A DNA stretch of 64,000 nucleotides from Drosophila miranda (taxonomy: Eukaryota > Arthropoda > Insecta > Diptera > Drosophilidae): assembly GCF_003369915.1 (NCBI RefSeq), contig NC_046677.1, positions 30,770,913 through 30,834,912 on the forward strand, given 5' to 3'. The position numbers were made by a program, and so were the translations under genes. Positions within the stretch are counted from its first letter, which is position 1. Each line of letters starts with the position of its first letter. Below the pieces are notes generated by a model, which ran no database searches, was not told the DNA's origin, and worked only from the letters and a program-made list of their open reading frames with translations. This document shows, piece by piece, positions 1-12,400 of the stretch.

Positions 1-3000
1 CCAGTGTCTCAAGATGCAGAATGAACTTCTCGCGATGAAACTCGTACAAGCCCATGCGTATAACGCTCCACACTTCCCTAGCAATGCGATCCTCCTTCTC
101 TTTGTACTCGTATACCATTTCTGCATACTGATCGAAGGTGGCCTCGCCTTCCATAAAGTTGGCCACACGCTCTGCGTCGATTCCATTAATGAGATCGATG
201 AACTGATCAAAGTCCTGCAGCCGCAGCTCGGGCCCTATGCGCTGTTCCTCCAAAAGGGAACAAATCCGGTTCTTTGTGTCCTGCACTATACTATCCGGCA
301 CGGCGGGCGTGAGGAACATCTTCTTGGATATCACCAGATCCGTGTAGAGCTTGCTTTCAATCCGTGGCAACATGGCGACACTCATCACAATCGAATCGAT
401 GACACGTAGCAATTCGCTTTGGATCTTCGAAAAGCCCGGATTGAAGCTGATGGTATCCTCATCGCTAAGCATCACAGAGATTTCAAAGCCAGGATTTAAG
501 TGCTGTCGAGGGGATGGCACTTCATTAATCTATTAAACCTTACGAATTGCTCTTTACTCACCCCGAAATCGCAAACAAAGTCGGCATAGGCCTTCAGACT
601 CCTGATGCAGATGTCCTCCAGCTGCTGGGTCATCAGTGCCGCCACGCAGTTGAAGAAACGTTTCACCAGGGTCACTCTTCTGATATCCGGCAACTGTCCG
701 CGCTTGCTGGCCTTCAGCAGAGTCGAGTGTATCTCCCCATACCATGTCTCATCCAGCATGGTCTTTACTGTATCTATATAAGTTCCACATTGGTACTGCC
801 AGGCGAAAAAACGGAACCAATTTGAAGGTGGATTGTTACGGTAATCCCTGCTCTAATCTTACCGCAAATCCGAACAATGTGTATGGGCCCTCAGCCTTGC
901 TAAGCTCCTGAATGTCGACCAAAGTTTTGTTGATATATTTCACGCTCCACAGCTCCAAAATGCTGGCCACACTTCGATGTATGCTGAACAGCGTTTTCAT
1001 CAGTCGATTGCGGTTCTCATCATAGCTGGAGGAGATAGGACGAGAGCGTGGCGTTAGTTGGCTATGCAAATTATCTGCTATCGTCTTCGCTAAAACTTTT
1101 CCCTCGAGGTACTTCGTCACAGCCCATTAAGCATGGCAGGGAACCACAACCATTCCACAGCACCCACGCAACCACGCAACCCAGACGCCAGAGGCATTCT
1201 TAATGATGCCAAATGCTCAAAGGGCCATAAATTACCGAAGTGAACCTCACACGGCAGCGGGGCTACCACACATACACATCGATATGCCGTCGCCCAATTT
1301 GCCAAGCGACCCACTTAGGAGCGCCTGATAATGGTATTATGACATTAGACTTTGCTATAGCTAATAATATAAAACAATACATACATATATAGAAAGATAT
1401 ATAATATAAAGATGAGGTATGAAATGGGCTATACCGATTGCACATCAAATTATAAATTATTTATCCATTTCTCGCTCTCTGATGCGAATGCAAAGACCAT
1501 TCTGTGAGAATCGGCTTACACGCACACATTCAAACTCGCTGGTGCAAAGAGGCGAGAAAAGAGCTCCCAGAGGTCTAAAAGTTCTGTTGAGACATTTCGC
1601 TTTTATGAAGTGATACAGTTCATCTATGTTTATAGTGTATGGTTAGTGGTTAGATGCTATCGATCTACCTGTCATCTCGTTTCACAACACTTGCACATCG
1701 CTAGCCGACACAACTATAAACTATACCCTCAAAAGGCGGTGATGTATCCCACAAGAACCGCCCAGCCACACTTACACCCACCCCAAGCGGCTTACTACTC
1801 AGTGTCAGAAACAAGTTCAATTCATTTTTAAGCATATCCTTTTTGCAATTTATGTCTCGCCCCCGTGCTCCCGTGCTCCTGCTCCTGACCAAATCCCAAC
1901 CCAAAAACTCGCAGCAAGCAGCATCTTCCATCTTCTCCGGGCTTCCCTCCTTCCGCCTCCCCTCCTCCAGCAACTCTTCCAGTCAGCTTACTGTTGCTCA
2001 TCAAATGTCAAACCAATACACAGGAGGACTTAACTTTCTGTTGCCGCTGCTTTTGCTTTTGTTTGAAATACCCTTGAAGAGGTATTGATTCATTTTACAA
2101 GAAGTTTGCAACGAACGGAAGGACCTACGTGCGACCCCATTGTGGTTATTCCTTATCCATCATCAAACTCGTATTTCTTAGTTTTAAATCTGTCTAATCC
2201 GTCTGAAACTTGGCACGGAGTCTTTATCTTAATCGGAATCGTCAATTGTAAGCTGTGGTTAAGATCCACGGATCTCTAAGAGTATCTCACGGTTCGACCC
2301 CCTTTTCTAGCCTTTCTTTAAATTTGTTGTTGCCTTGGCCCTGATGCTGTGGTGCTGCTTTTTCCATTTCCGTGGCATTGTAGTTGAAAAAGTGCGGTTA
2401 AAAAGTTTTTGGCACGCCGCAAAGCGATTTCTCGCGTTTTCCCCATTGCAAGAAGCTTTTAATAATGTCGCGCGACTTTCGTTATTTTCACTCCCAGAGA
2501 GAGGCAGAAGGCAGGATCTCCGGGCAACTTTGTCAGCGTCAGCGTCTCTGTCACTGCCGGCGCAAATTGAGATGAGGTTATTTTCATAAGATTTCGCGCG
2601 TTGCCGCAACTCAAAGGGCGGCAATTCATTTCATAAAAATCCGATTGGGATTTTAATCCACAATGAAGCCAGCCAGCACACTTCCACACATGTGGGTGGT
2701 ATCCAGATCCGGATCCGGTGTGCTCGAGTGTTTGTGTGGATGTAATTGCATGTCAATTGCACGCTTCTTTTCGGAAAAGGGGAAGCCCCAACGCTCGCAT
2801 TCAATTGTGGCAACTTTTTCTTTCATTTCTACTTTTTTTTTTTGGCTCATTGTAAGCGCACGATTTACTTGCGGCTGGTGCGGGTGCTGCTGGGTATGGG
2901 TATAATTTATTTTAATTAAAAAAATGAATCTCGCATTTTCAGAGGAAGGTCGAAGTTCATTTTCGATTCTCAATTCATGGCGAAAACTTTTGAAATGAAA

Positions 3001-4018
3001 ATAAAAGCTTTAGTCTTTTTAATCAGAAGAGATTATAGATCTTTGTTCATATCAAATATGATGATTTCCGATTTATGATGGGGAAATCTGGATTTATATT
3101 TCATATTTGGCATCGATCCCTTAGGCGTTCAGCGTTTAAGTTTCTCATAAAAAGGGGGCTTACCTTCTTTTTTTCCTTATAATTACGAAAGAAAACTCAC
3201 CGAAAACGCCAATGATTTGTCAAAAGCTTCACTTCACGACGCTCTGGGGTTTCCAAAAATTTAGTGGCACCCTCTTTTGTCAGCCGATCGAGAGCCGTGT
3301 GACGTAGCACGTAGTCAACGACGGCCTTCTTCATGGCAAACACATAGTCCGCACGCACCTCGGCAATGTTCTCATTCAGAGCTGTTTGCCATTTGTTCAG
3401 GAACGCCGGCACCAGGTCCGTAATCCTGCAAAGAAAGATGGGTACAAAGGGAATGATATATTCTCGAAACAGATTCTCGCACCTCTTGAGGATCTTTCGG
3501 CTGAGCGGCGACACATGGATGGTGTCGATGCCATGCTTGATGTAGTAATAGTAGCGCAGGGTCTCCTTCTCGTCCTTGTCGGGAAAGGGTATCTGACACT
3601 CGCCCACACGCTCCGCGTCCTGATCATCGTCCATGTGCAGAATCAACTCGACCAGTTTCCGGCGGAATAGCTCGCGCTCCACCCGCATCAGCATGTAGTT
3701 GGCTTTGCCTTTCCGCTCAGTCTCCGCTTTCTTCTCCTCCCGCTTGCGCCGTGCACGCTTTTTGGGGCAGAGTATGCTTTCGGGCAGCTCGGAGAGCATT
3801 TTCCCATCCAGTAGCCCACTCGTGCACTCCGGCATATTCAGTTCGTACCAGAGGCGCCGGGATTTGTACTCGGGATTGGCCTTCGACTGGAGGATACTCT
3901 GCAGCACATCCGGCTTTGGCCGGGTGTAGAGCATTTTGGACTTTTCGCATATGCGGCGGGCGCCGCAAACGGACGTAAAGCTGGGTATATCCCTATTGGG
4001 ATTTTGTCGGTTCTGCAT
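1..4018 (-). CDS. Dhc36C: Axonemal dynein heavy chain, N-terminal part (5' end of gene; runs off left edge)
   Basis: This encodes the N-terminal tail of an inner-arm axonemal dynein heavy chain, the motor subunit of cilia and sperm flagella. By eye the exons are 4018-3483, 3425-3201, 1025-863, 762-562 and 502 to the left edge. All joins keep frame and use GT/AG: GTGCGA at 3482, GTGAGT at 3200, GTAAGA at 862 and GTGAGT at 561. About 542 residues are present. They are the stem region only, so no P-loop is expected. Residues such as MLDETWYGEIHSTLL and CDFG resemble the DNAH3/DNAH7/DNAH12 class. The first intron is 57 nt and in frame, so unspliced reading would add 19 codons. The second intron is about 2.2 kb. 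The assignment to Dhc36C rests on family resemblance plus the neighbouring qua, mEFTs and fws genes, remembered as 36C. Exon 4 uses a weak acceptor (GTAAAG) and is the least certain join. Confidence 0.85.
1026..3200 (-). other. Large intron of the dynein gene
   Basis: This 2.17-kb stretch lies between two coding exons of the dynein gene. It begins with GTGAGT at 3200 and ends with a pyrimidine-rich acceptor at 1027-1026. I see no nested gene, transposon or RNA in it. Short open frames are present, but none has codon structure or homology that I recognise. Confidence 0.7.
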
Positions 4019-4136
4019 GTTGCGGTCTGTAACAAGAAGCGAATTTGAATTTACATTTAAATTATAACAGGTTCATGACGAAAGTGGTGGTTGTAGTCTT
4101 CGCTAGTTTCTGGGTGGCAGCGCCGGCTTGCAATAG

Positions 4137-4144
4137 TATCGATA
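4137..4144. promoter_or_regulatory. DRE (TATCGATA) in the divergent dynein / mEFTs promoter
   Basis: A perfect TATCGATA palindrome lies 119 bp upstream of the dynein ATG (4018) and 416 bp upstream of the mEFTs ATG (4560). It matches the DNA replication-related element bound by DREF, which is typical of housekeeping promoters in flies. It fits mEFTs better than a testis-specific dynein. The assignment to either gene is inference. Confidence 0.55.
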
Positions 4145-4559
4145 GCAATCAGCTGTCGAACACATGATACCCGGCTGCTGCCTTGCCACCACTAACACCC
4201 ACAAAATTGTGCAACCCGGAAAATTATAAATTTCTTTTTAAAATTACTTCACTTAGTTTATGTTAAAACAGCGACTTACCAGTCGTAATTCTATTGCAGC
4301 ACACAAAATTGTTTATTTAGTACGCGCCGCAACGCTTTTCTCCGGCTTTTTTTTATCCGAGCATACGAGAACGTGTTGAAAACAAATGCAAATGCCACAC
4401 GTTTCCTGTTTATTTTGAATTGATTTTGGAAAATTCGGAAAAACAAGCAACCGGCGTTGCCCGTAGCAGCAGCCGGCCCAGAGCAACAAGTCACCCCATA
4501 CCATACCCATAGGTCTCTACCAGAAAAAAAGTAAACGAAAAATCAAATAAAAACCTGCA

Positions 4560-5653
4560 ATGTTGCTACAAAAGTTCTGCATGCGTGCCCTGCACACCAC
4601 GCGAATGGTGTATGCCAGTGGATCAGGCGCCGGCCTGGAGAAGAGTGCCCTGTCCGCCCTACGCAAGAAGACCGGCTACACTTTCGCCAACTGCAAGAAG
4701 GCCCTGGAGTTGCATAACAACGATGTCGGGGAGGTGAGTGCCCAATCATCCAGAACTCTATTCTCGCAGAGATTTTAATACCAGTCTCTCTCACTTTCTG
4801 GAACAGGCGGAGAAATGGCTGCATGCACAGGCACAGAGTCTCGGCTGGACCAAGGCAACGAAAATGGCAGATCGTGCCACTGCCCAGGGCCTCGTTGGGG
4901 TTCTTGTACGCGGCAATCTGGGCGCTATGGTGGAACTCAACTGTGAGACCGATTTCGTGGCACGCAATGATGTCTTCAAGCGCTTCGTGGACCATGTCGC
5001 ACGGATCTGCCTGCAATACACGGAAGGTATCGAATTTGACGGAGATCTCTGGAAGGTAGTTATACATTCCTGTTTTTTGTTCATCTTTCGTTTGCTAACA
5101 CTTCGAACCTCTATTTTATCAGCTTGGTTACGAATCAGAGGCTTTGAGGAATCTTCCTACGGATAAAGGCCGCAATTTAGGCGATCATTTGGCCCTACTT
5201 ATCGGCGCCGTGGGGGAGAATGCCACCATCAAGCGAGCCATCTGCTTTAAGGCCAAACATGACATTAATTTGTGCGGCTATGCACATCCAGCACCCACCA
5301 ATGTGGGCACCACTGACGACACCACACAAGTGGGAAAATACGGTACCATTATGGCATTCCGTTCCGACATTAAGTATCCGGACTATGAGTTCCAAAAAAG
5401 CATTTGCCAGCAAATTGTGGGCCTGAAGCCAAAGAAGATTGGTGAATACGACAAGGACAAGCCGGTCGAGAACAAGGACGACGAGACGTGCCTCATTCAT
5501 CAGGAGTATCTGCTGGATTCGGACAGAACTGTCGGAGAAATTCTCAAGGAGCACGAGACCACTGTTGTCGACTATCATCGGTACGAGTGCGGCGAGGCGA
5601 CCAAGGGCAATCTCGACGAAATTCTTCGCTCCCGAGAGCAGAGTAGCAATTAA
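4560..5653 (+). CDS. mEFTs: Elongation factor Ts, mitochondrial
   Basis: EF-Ts is the guanine nucleotide exchange factor that recycles EF-Tu in mitochondrial translation. The exons are 4560-4733, 4807-5055 and 5123-5653, giving 317 residues with phase-0 joins (donors GTGAGT and GTAGTT). The N-terminus ([16 protein letters not shown]) is basic and hydrophobic, as in a matrix targeting peptide. A UBA-like TS-N domain follows ([18 protein letters not shown] with the AEKWL motif across the first intron). Next is the core with [12 protein letters not shown], the conserved EF-Tu contact region. The remainder is the dimerisation/core domain of animal mitochondrial EF-Ts. The start is the first ATG after the leader and gives the targeting peptide. 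No obvious AATAAA follows closely. Confidence 0.95.
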
Positions 5654-5781
5654 ATAGATCTAAAACCAGACGACTGTAGCATACAACATTGTTATACACC
5701 AAACATAACATTACACACACAAACCCTGATTGTTAGACCGAAATTCTGGACAAAATTTGCATGCTAAGTAAGAAACAATAA

Positions 5782-6009
5782 CTACCACGAACCCAAAGTG
5801 TACTTTGAATAGCATGAGTCATGGCAAAAAATTGGGGTAACATGCTGGCGTGCGCCTGCGCAACACGGGAAGCACGCTTGAGCGCCTTCCGGCGGCAGCA
5901 GCAGCACTAGCAGCAGAAGACTGGACAGTAGAATGAACTGTTTATGAACGTGTTTTGTTCTGTAGCCGGTAATTATCAGCACGTCAGCCAAAAAGGGGAA
6001 AAGAGCCAA
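5782..6009 (-). CDS. Candidate short secreted Cys-rich peptide (weak)
   Basis: An open frame of 75 codons contains a very hydrophobic stretch (FILLSSLLLLVLLL) followed by a small-residue cleavage-like site (EGAQA). After it comes a tail of 30 residues with five cysteines (CFPCC, then FCHDSC). That is the layout of a secreted peptide. The long N-terminal extension before the hydrophobic part suggests either a different start or a spliced 5' end; an acceptor-like ACCGGCTACAG precedes it on this strand. Low-complexity GCA/CTG triplets underlie the leucine run, so chance is a real alternative. I do not recognise a homologue. Confidence 0.2.
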   Translation of the reverse strand: MALFPFLADVLIITGYRTKHVHKQFILLSSLLLLVLLLPPEGAQACFPCCAGARQHVTPIFCHDSCYSKYTLGSW

Positions 6010-6109
6010 ACAGGTATTGGACGATCCTGGACGTGGACTGCCACCACAAGTTCAATGAGCCCTTCAGGTCACGTGTGGCGTTCATATGAAGCTGGAAATC
6101 AATGTTATA

Positions 6110-6879
6110 TGAATTTCGAATCTCTTGATGTAAAAACAAGAATAACTTTTGCTACGAGAACACTTTCTTGTGGAGGCATTAATATGCTGGGCTCCACACT
6201 TACGCACAAGAGCTCGTACAAATACCTGGGTGTTGTACTCGACAGGTCACTAAATTTCAAAACTCATACTACCATGGTTCGACAGTCGGTGATGGCGAAA
6301 GCGGGAAAGATGGCGTGGCTACTTGCACCAAGAAATAAACTGTCGCTGTACAGCAAAGTCACGATATACAAGTCCATCCTCAGCCCCATATGGAAATACG
6401 CACTTCAAGTTTACGGCATCGCGGCAAAAACCAACTTAAATAAAATTAGAGTTGCTCAGTCAAAAATTCTACGACGAATATGCAATGCTCCATGGTACAT
6501 ACGAAACAGCGACATCGAGAGGGACCTAAAGGTTCCAAAAGTGGGCGATGTTATACAATTACATGCAGCAAGGTACTTGCAACGACTTGGTGGTCACCCT
6601 AATGCGCTAGCCAGACGTCTAATTAACCCGCCAAAGAAAAGAAGACTCAAAAGGTGTCATCCACTGGATCTCCCTACTAGATCCCTCCTATAACATCTCA
6701 TTTTTGTAAATATTGTAAATAATGTATGTACCTACTCCATATATGTAACATTAAGTTTATGTATCTCCTGTGATCAATTGTTTTTCCCCTTAAATGTAAA
6801 ACTAGATTAAGTTGCCACGAAAGGTAGCAGTAAACTTGTTTACAGAAAAATACAAATTTTCCACATGAAAAAAAAAAAA
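6110..6879 (+). mobile_element. 5'-truncated Jockey-clade non-LTR retrotransposon
   Basis: The open frame ending at 6693 reads as the C-terminal part of a Jockey-like reverse transcriptase. It shows SSYKYLGVVLDRSLNF, then SLYSKVTIYKSILSPIW and YGIAA, and a terminus with RRLKRCHPLDLPTR. A 3' untranslated region of about 180 bp follows and ends in an A-tract at about 6867-6879. The endonuclease and catalytic YADD parts are missing, as expected for a 5'-truncated copy. The 5' boundary (about 6110) is my estimate from where the resemblance starts; the ATG at 5944 lies in unrelated upstream sequence. No clear target duplication was found. Confidence 0.8.
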
Positions 6880-7094
6880 CAAGCATATAATTTCCATGGC
6901 TGGATAAAGTTGGATACGATTCTATGCAATATAGTAGCGTTGTGTCATTGCCAGCTTGAATCTAAAGCGTACTTCGCAACCTTTTTTCCGAAATGTCAAA
7001 TTTTTTCAGTCGGGTACGATTTCTTTCACATTTCATTTAGTCTGCTCGAACTAAAAGATTAAATTACGCATAATTTACGAGAAATACGAAAAAT

Positions 7095-7838
7095 ATGGAC
7101 CTAGAATCGTTTCGCTCAAAGTATAGCGACCTAACAGTCACCGCTTTGCCTCCTGGTGGAAAGAAGAAGGAATCAACGAAGGCCAACGAAGAGGACATCA
7201 AGATGGCAACTGTGGAGGAAGAACCGCCACGCGTTGAGATTACTCGTGTATCATCTGGTAATGGCACTGCATACGGACCCCCCACATCAACTTTTTTAGG
7301 CGGTTCCTCATCGTCCTCTGCTGGCGGACCAGCACACGGACCCAGCTCTGGAGTATTTGCATCGAACCACCGCGGCGGTTCTATATTGGAACCATCCCCA
7401 TCGACCCCTGCTGACGGGTCTGGCTCCTTCCGCACCCAATCGCGGCAGCAGACTGCCGCCGCTTTGGCCTACGCCTGCGAGTACAAGAAGGTGATGGCTA
7501 AACTGGATTACACGAAGTTCATGCAGGCCAAGCTGAAGCAGCTGTCCGCATCGCAGGGCCAAAATAACGCCGGAGCAGCTCACAATAGTGTGATGACATC
7601 GAAAAAAATCGTCGTTGCCGACGAGGATGTCCAAGGGAACATTGTGGACACATTTGACAATCTTGTGTCCGTTGTGGGAAAGATGAAGGCCGTTTTGAAC
7701 CCTACCGTCATGGGGATGGGGATCGCCTCGAAGCGTATGCTGCATGAGATAAACAATGCCCGTGTCGTGGTCAAGACGGGTCAAATAATTCTAAAGCGCG
7801 AAGAACTGGATACTTCAGCTACTCCCTTCGACGAGTGA
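7095..7838 (+). CDS. Conserved-looking protein of unknown function, 247 residues, single exon
   Basis: This single-exon frame has a good start context (AAAAATATGG) and is followed by AATAAA near 7907. The protein has three parts. The N-terminal region (about 1-120) is low-complexity, rich in Gly, Ser and Pro, with an early Lys/Glu-rich patch. Then a compact helical region begins with TAAALAYACEYKKVMAKLDY. The C-terminal region reads DEDVQGNIVDTFDNLVSVVG and ends in an acidic tail. There is no signal peptide or membrane segment. I do not recognise the family. It lies between mEFTs and qua, where I recall an uncharacterised gene in D. melanogaster. The contrast between the disordered start and the helical remainder suggests a scaffold or adaptor, which is inference. 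Confidence 0.85.
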   Translation: MDLESFRSKYSDLTVTALPPGGKKKESTKANEEDIKMATVEEEPPRVEITRVSSGNGTAYGPPTSTFLGGSSSSSAGGPAHGPSSGVFASNHRGGSILEPSPSTPADGSGSFRTQSRQQTAAALAYACEYKKVMAKLDYTKFMQAKLKQLSASQGQNNAGAAHNSVMTSKKIVVADEDVQGNIVDTFDNLVSVVGKMKAVLNPTVMGMGIASKRMLHEINNARVVVKTGQIILKREELDTSATPFDE

Positions 7839-9411
7839 CGTCATCCGGTGCAGGTTCACCGCCACTCGTTTTACGACATTTTTCAGTGAGTGCCATACTA
7901 AAAGAACAATAAAACAATAACAAAAAGCGGGGAGTTCTGGGAACCCTCAGTCAGCACATGAAAAGAGTTTGGTTTGTGTATAGATGGTAATGTCTCTGGA
8001 GCGCAGTGGCCGGCATTTTGACACTAGCGAGCAGCGGAGCGCAAAACTTGTCCCTCATGAATGGTTTATTTTGTAAGGGGAATTGGGTTGGGGTCGCCTC
8101 CATGGTACCCTTGGTTGTAGTGGTATTCCATTCCAAATGTAAATAACTAGCTTATATTGGTCTCTTGTTTTGCATACATTCACAACAGACATTCCTAAAG
8201 CTGTTATAACATAAGAATCTGCTAAATTTGCTGAAATTAGTGTTCGCAGCCGTCGAAGAATTATTTGTGACAGCATTCGATAATCAACTGGACGCATATA
8301 AACATACATATCTTTCACTCTTACTGCATTGTTTTCACAAAGGCTGTCTCTGCTTCAGCAGCTAGTCTAATGTCATACAGGGTGGTAGGGGTACAAGGTG
8401 GCAGGGCAGCGGCAGAAATGGTGACTTACCTAATTGGGGGCATATTTTAGGCAAAAATAGTGCCACACTCCTTCGACTTTCTTTAAGTGTAGTGCCATAC
8501 GACCACAATGCCAAATATCGATGGGCAGGGATACGATTACACGTTTATTGCACTCCTGAAAAACGCATAAATTTCAACAAAAGCAAGCCGAAACTTTTCA
8601 CAAAAGTACACTTAACTTTGCATTCCACTTGCCTAATATACCCACTGCCAGGCCACATCCGCACCTGGAAAGGGTCACCACTCCACTCACTGACGCCAGC
8701 GTCGTTGCCCCAGACTGCTGCCTTGCCATGCGATCGCGCCGCTTCAATTGAAGTTTTCCAGTTCGGGTGCTTCAGTCGTAAGCCGACTTTTCACGGGGTT
8801 AAAGCCAGATCTGTAGCGACCGGATCGCACGCACAGTACTAATACCTGGCTCCAATTCACTCCTGCGCGGGAACAGCTGCGCTGCCTTATTTACCGCTGG
8901 CTTTTGCTTCCGGTTTGAAAATACATATGTACGTAATTCGGGTTAATTTGTTTGGAAAGTGCGGCAAATAGTTTTTGAGTTTTTCATATTTTTGCAAGCC
9001 ACAAAAAGTTATTAACGAAACGCCGGGCGGTAATTGCATAGTGAAAAAACAAAACACAAGCAGACTCCCGGGCTCTTTCACTCTTTGGTGTGTTTCCCAG
9101 TCTCTCTCTCTCGGCTAAACGGTAAACTACCAGAAGTGGCCAGAGCGAATAAGGAAAAAGACGACAAAAGCAAAGTGGGAGAAGAAGGCGCCGAAAGCAA
9201 ATCAGCGAAAACAGCCAAATAGAGCGCGCAGCCAGCAGAAGAGGGTGACAGCAATAAACGAAGCAAATGTGTAAGTGCGAAACAATTAAAATTGTTTGAT
9301 TTAAAGTTGCAAAGCGCCGGCGCAAGAGTACAAGAAAACCGAAGCTGCATTAGTGTTGCTGCATATCGCAGAGATCTGCGTCGCGGGAGCCACAACAAAT
9401 TGGACAACAAA
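7839..9411. other. Intergenic region and probable 5' leader of quail
   Basis: This holds the 3' UTR of the upstream gene (AATAAA near 7907) and AT-rich spacer. From roughly 9.1 kb it becomes a purine- and CA-rich stretch consistent with a 5' UTR leading into the ATG at 9412. I see no further gene. Short open frames on both strands lack coding character. Confidence 0.5.
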
Positions 9412-12400
9412 ATGCCGCCGTTTAATTTCATCAAGCAGGTGAGGAGTGTGAACAGGTAGCATTTAAATGTTTGGTGTGAACAGTAGCACTTAAATGTTTC
9501 AATTTGCATTTTGCATACGAGTGTGCGCGCATACGAGTGTGTGGATGCATTTATTGCGCGTCAAGTCGCATGTCAACATGGAAAATTAATTAACCTTTAT
9601 GTGGTCACTAGATTAACAGACATTTGTTGGCAAACTGCAACGATGATTGCAGTGGGTATCGATACCAAGAAATATCCCAACAAAATGTTTTCTATCTAAT
9701 TTCAGTGGAAAAACTATGTTAGTTTATGAGTGTAAGGCAAATTAGCATAGAAAATGTATTAACCTTTATGTTGTAACTAGAATAAGACACCTTGGTAAGG
9801 CTGGCAGATGACTGATTACACGCATGAATATGTGTGTAGGTTTCGATACCAAGCTCATCCATGGAGTAATATGTTTTCCCAGCTAAACGCAGTGGAATAC
9901 TAGATTCTATTAGGATTGTGATATTGATCCAGCATTTTGCGAACATTCCAGTTTCAGACTCGACAGAAACAATCGCCCTCTGTAGATTCGTACAGTCAGC
10001 CAGTACAAGAAAGCATCTGCGCAGAGAAACATCGTTGCTTCTGTCCAGATCAGGAAAAACTAGGTAAACTCTTGCCCCCTATAGAATGCCCCATGGCTCA
10101 AAAGACCCCGTTATGGTTCTAACTGTCTGTTTGTGAAATCTCCTTCCGAAAATTGCTTCTGGTACGCAAATAATACTGGTATATATTTATGTTCCTATAG
10201 GGTCAGTCTGCGTATATCCTATGGAGGAAAATCGTTTTTATTTGATAAATCTGGAGCTCAAGTTCCTTTTCTGCGTATAGAAATCGTTTTGCAATTATGT
10301 ACTATTTGATGACTACATCTCTCTATCGTTTCCACTGAAACTCCAACCAATTAATTAGAATACGCGTAGCACTAGTCTACCGATAAAAGTAGAACAGCAC
10401 TGACAAACGAATGCGTCAGAGCCACGAAAGATAGTAGATAGAAGTTGACACAGTATTTTTCACAATCAATCATAATGGATCCCAGTGAACGACAAGCGAC
10501 AGACAAGAAACGTGTCTAATTGGCCAAAATTCAAAAGCAAATAATAGGGGAAACGAAGCCATAGGCTTGTCTGTGGATGTGAATCAGTTTGAATAGAAAA
10601 CAGATTTATCCAAATCAGGGGCCCAGCTGGAGATGAAATAAGACAACCGAAAAGAGATTTTCTGTAATTAAGTTTGCCTCTTCAGATGCTCGGCTCACAG
10701 ATGGCTTCCGGTGATTAAATGTCAGAAACAAGACCAACGGAGGTACCACAGAACCACGCATAAACACACGGCATCGCATGCTGAGAACAAAGAAAGGAAA
10801 AGGCCCAAAACAAACCATAAAGGTGGGAACAATTTCTAAGCAAACCCATACCATACCCATCAAGAACACCCCTGCCCAACCCCACCCATCGGAGCTTTCT
10901 TCTTTCTCCACTAATTTGAGGCACCACAAACATCGTTTGTCTGAGACTTGGTCCGATCTTGGACTTACCAAATAAATTCAAATGGGTCAACGGACAGTGT
11001 TTCAGAAGCTGCAGACCATCCGGGGGGGAATACTATGATTATATTACGAGTGGTTTTTGGGGGCTCTGCCTAATGAATTTCCAAGCATTAAGGCAACATT
11101 TTGTTTAATTTTCGTGGCTTTTCCTCACCGTGTGATAATTAAGATGAATGACCCCGAGTCTATGGCTGGTTAGAAAGTTATTGCACCACATTTTATGGAT
11201 AGTTCGGGCTCCACATTTTGGGGCTTATCTCATCTCAAGAGCAGCTGAACCCGAACCGAGAGGCTGGCCTGGCCCATACATATTTGCATTTTTTAGTATT
11301 TAACGCGAGGTTAATTGCATGTTAACCAACAGTTAAATAACAGTTATTCGTGCAGCTGCCGCGTTTGTTTATGGCCCCCAAAATGTTCATCCAAAATTGT
11401 TCAGCTTCCATCGCAATTGTTGTCCCGGCCTTTTCTCCGCAATTGTCTCTTTCTTTTTTTTAATGAAGAAATTATTTTGAACTTTTCGTGTTACTCCGTG
11501 GCTTCACCCACACCTCTGCCAATGGCCTCTGGCGTGGGAAGCTGTCGACTGCGACTGACTACCGCGTCTCGTTTTATTCACTCGATGCCAGATCGTTATT
11601 ACGAATGGCAAAGGAAATCCAAGCCAAACAAAAAGTACAGCTAAAAAACCAACATTTACGGTGGCAATTTTGTGAAATTTCGCAGGAAAATCCATTCGGG
11701 CCTCGCCTTTCAAAATCCATTTTGATTAATGATCGCCATTTGTTCCATGTTATCATCGTTAATTAACCATTTATTAATGCTAAATCAAATGCATCGCCAG
11801 CCAAAACACCTGTTATTGTTATTGATATTGCCGTTTTGCTTTTACAATTCTACATGGCGGCAGTGTTTTGTCAGTGGCCTCATAAAAGGCCACCAGACGG
11901 GGAGTTTTCTGCCTCGAAACAGCGAAGCGGCCATTGGATGCGCTTCAAAAAATCTTCAAGATTAAACAGATAATTTATACATATGCATAAGTAATGCCAC
12001 AGTTCCATTCGAATCATTTAGGGTTCACTCGTGAATGCGGTACGTTTTTGTCGAGGCACTCGTTAGTTCGAATGTGCCGAATGGTCGGTCTATGAGAAAT
12101 TTTCACAGCGAATTCACGACACATGAAAAATGTGTCTGCATGTATCCTATGTACATATGTATGCTATATGTATGTGTTCCCAAAAACACATTCCCAAAAC
12201 GATTTATATTTGATCAATTGCTGATACGCTTTCTCCGTTCCAGGCAAATCTTCCTACAAACCTATCACTACCCCAGTCCCAGTCCCAGTCCCAAAGGAAG
12301 AGCATCCCATTCCCATGACGGAGAACACCATATTTTGTAAAGTCAGCTGGCTTTGTGGTCTGGAATCGCTGGCAATTAATGTGGGCTGCTGTTTTCCAGC

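Noticed and set aside
5944-6110. Taking the Jockey-like protein to start at the ATG at 5944
   Set aside because: The first 50 or so codons do not resemble reverse transcriptase. The fragment is 5'-truncated and the ATG is in flanking sequence.
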